Positions 55,818 through 64,000 of a DNA stretch of 64,000 bases are shown here, piece by piece. How positions within the stretch are numbered: position 1 is the first letter of the stretch; every line of letters begins with the position of its first letter. The position numbers and the translations under genes are program-made. The notes beneath the pieces were generated by a model. The model saw nothing but the letters and a program-made list of their open reading frames with translations, was not told the DNA's origin and searched no databases. This stretch comes from Rhizophagus irregularis (taxonomy: Eukaryota; Glomeromycota; Glomeromycetes; Glomerales; Glomeraceae), in the NCBI RefSeq assembly GCF_026210795.1, contig NC_089451.1:1100001-1164000 (forward strand), in the 5' to 3' direction.

Positions 55818-57385
55818 ATGGAAGAATTTATTCTCAGTGATGATGTATTTGAGCAAATAAAAGATTTTGAATTTTGGAAATTAACAGATGAACAAAGTTT
55901 GTTAATTGATAAGCTAATATTAAATGAAGAATTAAAAGAACGTTATAAAAAGAATGGTTTGTGTAAAGATTGTAAGCAACCTGAAATTACTCGTGTTTGG
56001 TGTCAATGCAAATTTCAACAAAATTTCAAAAATTGGACTAGTGGAAATAATGAAGTTGATAAGTTTATTCAAAAAATACAACTCAAAGCTAAAAGATACA
56101 AGGAAATTTTAGAGTGGATTGAATATGATAGATTTGAAAATGTTGAATATTTGGCCAAAGGAGGATTTGGAACTATTTATAAAGCAATTTGGAAAGATGG
56201 ATATATGGAAAAGTGGGATTCTAGAAATAATAAATGGATGAGAAGCAAAGAGTCATCGGCCAAAAATTATGAAAATTTTCCAGTTGCTTTAAAATGTTTG
56301 CATAATTCTCAGGACATTACAGCTGAATTTTTAAGAGAAGTAAGTTACTTATTTATGTGTAATTTTTAAGATATTGTTCTCTTATAAATGCTAAACTAGC
56401 TAATATTTATTATTTATGAATTCATTTTTAGATTGAATTACATATTGGTACATCTTCTGTTAGTGGTTATGTAAATCGCTGCTATGGTATTACTAAAGAT
56501 CCAAAATCCAAAAATTTTATGATGGTGATGGAATATGCAGAAAATGGTAGTTTAAGACAAATTTTAAATAATAATTTTAATTCAATGAATTGGAACAAAA
56601 AATTGGATATTTTACAAAAGATTGCAAATGGCCTTGAAGATATTCATAGCCAAGGATTAATTCATCATGATCTTCATTGTGGTAATATATTAAATGGTGA
56701 TTATAATTTTACTTTTATTACTGATTTAGGATTATGTAGACCAGCAAATGTAATACCTTCTCAAGATGAATATAAAAAAATGTATGGAGTATTGCCTTAT
56801 GTAGCACCTGAGGTTTTAATAGGAAAAGAATATACTCAAGAAAGTGATATATATGGATTCGGAATTATTGCATATGAAGTCTGTACAGGGCTTCCTCCTT
56901 ATCATGATATTGCTCATGATAAAATCTTAGCTATTAGCATTTGTAACGGGCTTAGGCCAAAATCTGATTATAAAATCCCTCAACTAATTTTGGACATAAT
57001 TAAAAAATGTTGGGATGCTGATCCTTTAAAACGACCTAAAGCAAATGAATTATATGTTTCATTATATGATTTATATTACGATTATAGGCATAATGATTGT
57101 GAAATCAATAAGCAAAGTAAAGAAGCAGATAAAATTAATAAAAAGTTTACTTCTACTTCATTACCATATAATGGTACTACTCTTTCATATACTACAAATC
57201 CTCAAGCAGTTTACACGAGTAGACTTTTAGACTATAAAAATCTTCCAAAACCAAAAAATGCTATCGAGTATTCAGGTAATCCATGTCTAGTTATTTTCAC
57301 AAAATTCTTGAAATGCTTATTAATATAAGATCATCTTTATCCTATAGAAACCATAGAAGCAATAGATTTCACTAACTCAACCTAG
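55818..57385 (+). CDS. K7, zinc-ribbon TKL-type protein kinase, 3 exons, 467 aa
   Basis: Exons 55818-56339, 56432-57275 and 57348-57385. It is a sister of K6 with the same early stop in the tail. The zinc ribbon is altered: the first pair C-K-D-C is normal, but the second reads W-C-Q-C-K-F, four residues shorter than W-C-K-S-C-N-A-K-H-F, so the spacing is C-x-C. The kinase domain is complete: KGGFG, VALK, FLRE, HHDLHCGN, DLG, APE, SDIYGFG. The stretch between kinase domain and tail is shorter than in K6. Predicted catalytically able and non-RD, with an ankle-deep change in metal binding at the N-terminus. Confidence 0.87.
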
Positions 57386-58388
57386 GTGTTTAATTTTGTT
57401 AATTATATTTAACAATTTACTTCAATAATTTCATTTTGATAGATAAAAACAACTAAGGGAAAGAAAAGGAAGATAATTTACAAATTTTCATATTATATAT
57501 TTTTTTATTAGTATCTATTATTTGTTATTTATTTTCTTTATTACTACTACAATATATATATTTTATTGGAATATTCTTTTTATGATAGGAACTTAAATAA
57601 GTATTGATAAAATTTATGAAGTATATAAATATATAGGATAAATTATATAAATGTTAATGATGTAAAATCATAACAATAACTAATAAACTATATTGATATT
57701 TTTTTTTACAATCACATTTTAAAATTTAGCTATATATATAATATGATAAATATAGAATAAGGAGATTCTCAAAATTTCCTGTAAGATAAAATACATTGAT
57801 TATGATATATTATTATACGTAAACCCTAGGGTTTTATATGTATCTTGCAAAGAAACTAAATATATATTTTATTAATTGTAAATCAGAGTGATACGTCATT
57901 AGTTATTTAGTAGCTTGGATTATGTCATAATGCGGTATTACAAACTTAAATTTTCAACATATACATACTGCACTGAGAATGAGTGAAAGTTGAAATTTCT
58001 TTTAAAAATTTCTCGGTGATTATACAAATTTATATAGCAAGTATATAAGCGTAAACCTGCGTTTTAGTGATATGATACAATAAGCTGTAGTTGAAAATGT
58101 GAAAAAAAAATATATTTCGTTTGATACAAAATATGCAAATTTTCCTTTATAATCTATATTTTTTTTTATATAATTTTTCTGTATTGTTTATTTTGTTTTT
58201 TAGACTTGAATCTAGATCAGTGATCAGATTGACACTATGGAGTTACGCCGTTACGCTGTTACGGTGTAATGCTGGAATTACCTAGTGAATCTATTAAGTG
58301 TGGGGCGCAGTATTATATTTAGTTTAAGTATATAAAATTATAGAAATAATATTTTGTGTAATGTTACAAATGTAACATCCGTAACGAG

Positions 58389-59519
58389 TTATCCTTTGTA
58401 TAAAAAAAATTAAGTTGGTTTGATAATAATATTAATTGTGCTTTAACTGAATTATTTACTTATTAATATTTCCTTTACCTACTAACGATAAAATAAATTT
58501 TTTAAAATTATGTTTATAATACAATCTTTGAAGATTAAATCAATCGTAGCAACAATATTACAAATGTGTATTATCCGATTGTTAAATAATCTAATCAACA
58601 ATTAAGTGAAAATCTGCATTTCAAAATAATTATAAAAAAATTTTTGCTTTGAAAACTTTTTAATTCGAGATTGTTATCAAAACTGGTATGACTTTTGACT
58701 AAAATTGATTATCTCCTTTTGGCATAAAAGACAATACATATACAGTGTCTATTACCAACATTGTTTGTTTCTACCGACCGTATACTTTGTAATATACATT
58801 TTTTGACATATTATATATGCATAATTTTATATTAAATTTAATAATGAATTAACACGAGTAGGTTTAACTTATTCTTAGTAATTAATTAATTTATTTTCGA
58901 TCAGATCTATTCATGTGACTCTAACCATCCTCTTGGCGTGGATGTTCTAAAATGATCAACGTCAGTATAGCATCGTTCGCACAGCGTAGATATTATAAAA
59001 AAAAAATACTTTTGTTTTTTTACTATTTTACTTTTATATCCTCTTCTCATTCCCAATCCTGGATAAGTGAAAAGAGGTAATGAAAATTACAAAGCATGAA
59101 AATTGAAAATTTACAATAGTATACAATATAAAAAAGAATTTTGCTCGTATAATGAAAAAGAAAAGAGAATAAAATTAAATTTAAAGTAGTATTTGGTAAA
59201 AAAAATTCATTTCTTCATAATTTATAATTTTATTGATTTTTATTTGAAATTTAAAGCTTATTAGGTTATTCAAATCTTAAATACTTATAATGACAAAGTA
59301 GTCGGAATACTATACATACCGACTATCATTCAATTAAATTTGAAAGGTAATAGTAACTGTCAAACATAATTAACCTATTATTATTCAATATCTAATAAAG
59401 TGATCAATAGTTTTATCTAAACCGTCCTCACGTGTCACAATAGCACGCAACACAATTTTATGGCCGCTTCATTTTGTTGGTCGCCCTATACAGAATTAAA
59501 TTTGTAAATGTTAATTTAA
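58389..59519. other. Intergenic, no gene seen
   Basis: AT-rich with no supported gene or element. Confidence 0.5.
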
Positions 59520-59780
59520 CCCTTTTTCAATATTCCTTGTTATATCTCTCTTTGGAATTATCGAATTTGAAAACGATATTTACTACGATCATGAGGTTTA
59601 TTGTCGCTTCGTCCACCTTTTATGTCAAACTGTTAAAGCAACTGTAAGAGTTTGTATTTTTTTCTGATTTAATTTATAATTTACTACCTTTCTTGAAAAA
59701 AATCAGCTTATTAACCTATTTAAATAACTTTATGTTTATGTCTTTCTTGGATAATATTTTAACTCTTTTTTATGTCATAC
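59520..59780 (+). repeat. Kinase 3' flank without its kinase
   Basis: ATATTCCTTGTTATATCTCT, a GAATTATCGAATTTGAA segment, TTTAATTTATAATTTACTACC and the following AAAAAAAT..CTTATT string match the 3' flanks of K2 (about 19350) and K3 (about 26865-27120). No kinase sequence lies upstream, so the gene was deleted or the flank was copied alone. Confidence 0.55.
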
Positions 59781-62615
59781 GCGTAACATATATGTAATAT
59801 AAAATAAAAATTCATTCATTTAGTTTTTATATATTTAGTTATTACATAAAATATTGTTAGAAAATAACATGATGTAATTATCATTTTTTTAAAAAAATAC
59901 ATGGTAAGCGTATTTCATATATAAAACTATACAAAACCAACAATATATAAGAAATATTTGGACCGTGCATGTGACTGGACGACATAGTAAGTAACGTGAG
60001 TGACGATCATTTTTCGTATTATCACGTGAGAAATTTTTATGGGGACGCTAGCATATTTAACTATGATTTGTCGCACGCTTTCTCACAATATATAATTCTT
60101 TGGATATTCTTTATTTTTTTTTTAATATCAAATTTAATATCTTTTTCCATAAATTCAACACAACTACAATCTTACATACTCTACATATTTGTTAATAAAA
60201 TACTTTTCAATCCTTAATGGTATATGGAGAATTCTATGGAAAACATAATCAAAAATATTATCTTCAAAAGGTAATTACATTTTCTTGAAGAAATTCGACA
60301 TTGAGAGTTTTGGCATTAATAGAATATGTAAGTACTGTATATACAACGTTAAATTTAGATTTTGGATATTAGTGACTCAATTTCAAATATCTATATTGCA
60401 GGGCTGAATCTATAATAAAGAGATTATTTAGAGTTTGCAAATTGTATAAATATATAGACAAACTAAATTAATATAATAATCTTACCCAAAAAAATCGCTT
60501 CTATTGAATTTTAAGAATATGTAGATAGCCATCGAAAATGTCATAATGATCCGAAGTAACAAATTTTAAAACTACTGCTATTACGAAACACTTATGTTAA
60601 AGTATTTATTCAATATACATAATAAAATATACGAATACATACTTTTTCAAAAATGATGTCTTAGTTGTATGAAAAAAGTACGTTACGAGTTATGTTCGGA
60701 GAACATAAAATGTTATGTTAAAAAAAGACACTCATTATTAAATAATAATAAATTAATTCTTTATTTTTAGATCGTATCCAAAAATTTATATAATTAATGG
60801 AAGACCATAAAAATAATAATATAAAGTCATCATTTCATTATTGTTTCAAAAGACTGAAAAATCAATTAAACTTTTTATGATTTTTATACCTGTATTAATG
60901 ACAAATAATCCCATATAAGTAACTTTATATATTTATAGTATGTATGTCTGTTTGTTGTACATACTTATTTATTTAGGTTTATGAATTGTGGAAATGTTGA
61001 ATTGAATCTAAAACTTTTAATGGAATTTATGAACAAAAGTAATCTTAAATTTGGTTATGAAGTCTCAATTTTTTTTACAATTTACTGCAAAATATTCAAT
61101 CAAATATAATAACAAATGGTATAAAAGATTCTTATAGACCTTCATTATATAAAAAAACCGAGAAAATCGCAAGGGTCACGAAAAAATCTTTTTTTTAATT
61201 TTGAAAATGCTAAAGATTTCTGACAAATATATATATATATATAATATGCCTTTGAAATTTTGACACAAATAAGCTTGAGATATATATATTTGAAATCTAG
61301 AATACTGTAAGATCGCTGTATTAAATAATAAAATAATAAAATAGTAAGTTGTTTTTTAACGTGAAAACATATCTAACACAAGTCCCGTGATTGTTGATCG
61401 CATCTTTTTGAAAACGGCTAATAAAATAGCCTACTGATAACCTTTATCTAAAAAAAAAATAAACTAGCTCTTTTTATAAAAAAAAATATTTTTTTAGGCG
61501 AAACTATTATTGAAAAAAATTACTTTTTTTCTTGTAGATACGAACTTCGGAATAAGGTGTAGGTAAGGTATTTAGCTAGAACTTGAGAGCAAGAAAGAAA
61601 TGTCAGTGATATTTCTAACGTTCCTTTTTGTAGGTACTTACCTGAACGCGATTTTGGCATGAAATAGAAAATTGGAAATCGGAACTGGAAGGTAAAGGAA
61701 CATCTCTAAGAAAAACTTAATTCTCATTTGTAATATGGACTCGTGGTATGTTCAACCTAATTTTGATCTATTTCTACTGCAATTAGTAATATGGAGGAAT
61801 CGTTAGTTAAAAGCTTTACTAACGTCCTTTCGTTTTCCTACCTTTAAAATTATTTTCGAAAATGGATTTAGTTTCAAAGGATAACATTAGGCGTGGTGAA
61901 GTGCAATAAAGTTGCCAATAAGACTAACCCAAAAAGCTACTTAGAATAAAAAATCTGGATACGTTTTTTAATAAATGTTTTTATACGATTTTGTTTTTAA
62001 AATCTGTTGAAAGGATACGGGAAAATACAGAATTCGCATGATTAGGACACTGAATTTATAATGTAATTATTGTTTTGTAATTGATAAATATAATTTCAAT
62101 AATTTTTATTATATAAAATGGCAACCATTTTATATAATAATCTGAAATGGCAAAATACTTCATGAAATCAATCGAGCTATACCATAGACAGTAAATCCCT
62201 GCGGATAATTTTTGTCTTCGATCGTGATATGAAAAACATCGCCCTCATTTTCTTAACATGCGATTCATTCAAAATTTCTAATTGTATAGAGCAACACCGT
62301 TCTGACGCTTAACATACTTGCTGAACTTGTTATTGAAAAAAACTTAAACTCCGAAAATATTTCACCTTGGTTGTATATTTCTCTTATCTCTAATAAAAAA
62401 AAAACTTCCAAAAAACCAATACGCTATAAAATAAAGGAAAGATGACAGTTTGGATAACAATAAAGAGTGTAAAATTTCTAAATTAACAACCTTTCATATA
62501 ACCTTTCTGTCTTTTTCTATCCTGAAAATTTTGGTCATATGATCGACACATTACATTATCCCTAGATCCCGAAAATATTTTTCTTTTCCAGTAAAATAAA
62601 CTTCTAAAAAAATAA
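59781..62615. other. Intergenic, no gene seen
   Basis: AT-rich. A hydrophobic 73-residue open frame at 59996-60217 has no recognisable features. An AT dinucleotide run lies near 61225-61243. Confidence 0.5.
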
Positions 62616-62771
62616 ATGGCAACTGAATTTAATAAATTAAACATCTCTGATAAAGATACTAATGCAATAAACTCCAAAAATTGCTCGTTTTGCAACAAAC
62701 CTTTTGCTAAAAAATTATGGTTTAAAGAATGTATTGATTCTTTAGAAAAATTAGCAGAAATGGTGTTATAA
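62616..62771 (+). pseudogene. Broken first exon of another zinc-ribbon kinase class
   Basis: From an ATG at 62616 the frame reads MATEFNKLNISDKDT..., then N-C-S-F-C-N-K-P-F-A-K-K-L-W-F-K-E-C, a C-x2-C...C ribbon like those opening many Rhizophagus kinases. It breaks after K-E-C, where a second C-x2-C partner and W-T-S-G-N would be expected, and stops at 62771 (51 residues). No kinase domain follows. The longer open frame on the minus strand (62483-62806) is its antisense shadow. Confidence 0.5.
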
Positions 62772-64000
62772 AAAATGGTAGAATTTGGATGATTGGTAGA
62801 AAACACAAATAGAATTGTATGGAGATTTGTAAAGAAAAAGCCTGGCTGATGTTCACTTCAATGTAATGTCCTATTTAATACGAGTTATTAAAATTCCGAA
62901 TGATTATTATAATACAATTTTATAGATCCGACATTATGAATTTTATGCAAGTACAACATTGATTTATTTTTATTGCGTCTCTATTATTATATTCAATTTA
63001 TGTAGTAAATTTATCCAAAGTAAAGTAAAAATAGAATATTTTACATACAATACGTACAGGTGCGTATTATGATAATCGAAAAATCGATTAATCATAAAAA
63101 TTTACATCGCATCAATAAAGTATCTACACTAAATACATGACTAAAAACTTAGTTATCCTAAACTAATCTAAAATTTTTGATTAGTACATAATAAAAACCT
63201 ATAACTCTTATCAGTGTAAATACTATAACCTAATATAAAAATATTATATATAAAATTTTTAATATTCATTTTTCTGCAACCGAATATCTAACAATCTAAA
63301 TTAATTTAATTAATTTTTATAAATGACTAATTATGAGAAAAAAATTATTTTTTTTTGTAGTTCTATGCTGATTCAACCTAAATTATTTACGATAGGTTGT
63401 AATTCTTTCTTATAGACCAAAATTTTTTCTGAAATTTTTATGATGATTTTTTTTTTTTTCAAACTAAAATTCTTTGTTGGGTGACGTCATTCAAAATTTC
63501 GTTGAATTTTTTTTTATTACTTATGAATTATTAATTATTAATACTAATAAAAAAAAGACTTAGTTACTATTCACATTATTATTGTTTTTATTTATTTGGT
63601 TGTTCCCAACCTCTATATTTTGAGATAATTAACTTTCTTACATTAAATTTTTTGCTATTGATTATATTGATGCGATCATCATGCATATTTGTATTTCTAA
63701 GCAGTCCAGGTTTGACTCTCCGCTTTATTTAAAATTATTTAAGGCAAAAATGATGATTGTAGACTATTGTTTAAACTATTTTTTTTTTACTTTTTTTTAA
63801 AAAAAAAACTTACTACGTGACGCAATAGTTTTTCTAAATCAGAGTAAAGATGACTCATATATTAAACTCTCACAATATAAATATTTTGTCATTGTAGACA
63901 TATCGCGTGATAAGAAAAATAATATAAAAGGGGACACCTTCCTAACAAAAAAGACACTACCTAATAAAAAAACTTTTACAAAAAAAGCTCTAACAGACAG
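62772..64000. other. Intergenic to window end
   Basis: AT-rich. No supported gene, RNA gene or terminal-repeat element. Confidence 0.5.

Larger units (their letters stand above)
55633..58388. repeat. Direct duplication, copy 2 (contains K7)
   Basis: Partner of 50645-53355. It carries two small extra segments in the 3' flank (about 58008-58060 and 58155-58200) that copy 1 lacks. Confidence 0.85.

Noticed and set aside
57045-57230. 61-residue open frame inside K7
   Set aside because: Shadow of the K7 second exon in another frame.
63690-63730. tRNA-like string with a GGTTTGACTC B-box resemblance
   Set aside because: No A box and the arms do not pair, so it cannot fold as a tRNA.

Overview
The window looks like nuclear DNA of an arbuscular mycorrhizal fungus (Glomeromycotina, close to Rhizophagus irregularis). 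The evidence is a very AT-rich base composition, short GT..AG introns of about 55-230 bp, and dispersed families of tyrosine-kinase-like (TKL-type) kinases with zinc-ribbon N-termini. It also has a Sel1-repeat gene, RPA-like and PIF1-like relics, and a dense crop of small terminal-inverted-repeat elements. Species assignment rests on recognising protein families, not on a database search. Introns, missing ribosome binding sites and the TE types rule out a prokaryote.

Layout. 1-6.5 kb: a dead kinase copy, then kinase K1 (minus, 4 exons). 7.4-12 kb: relics of a dispersed ORF family, an RPA-like gene cut by a MITE, and a PIF1 helicase tail behind a minisatellite. 13-14.5 kb: an intact single-exon Smr + Sel1-repeat gene (minus). 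15-27 kb: a 4.5 kb segmental duplication carrying K2 (a predicted pseudokinase) and K3, with copy-specific insertions that give clean empty-site comparisons. A second relic of the dispersed ORF family, split by a MITE, lies between the two copies. 27-33 kb: kinase and KH-domain relics. 33-38 kb: K4 (7 exons by my splicing, multi-zinc-ribbon) and K5. 38-40 kb: two non-autonomous elements. 41.9-49.9 kb: a degraded host gene split by a 4.93 kb Plavaka/CACTA-like transposon (43030-47962). That transposon carries two divergent genes, and a hAT-like MITE sits in the host gene too. 50.6-58.4 kb: a direct duplication carrying K6 and K7, separated by a hAT-like element packed with ACGTT hairpins. 58.4-64 kb: mostly gene-free, with a kinase 3' flank without its gene and a broken zinc-ribbon exon.

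How the pieces fit. The kinases form a local birth-and-death cluster: seven fairly complete genes, three dead copies and two relics. Five of the seven share a conserved upstream block (CAGCTG plus TGTCGATCACTG cores, 138-153 bp before the ATG), so they may be co-regulated. Most are non-RD kinases (HHD/HQD). TE insertion is the main visible cause of gene breakage. In the Plavaka-like element the transposase is frame-broken and has lost its core, while the divergent partner gene keeps an open 8-exon frame. I consider that partner the best candidate for something undescribed.
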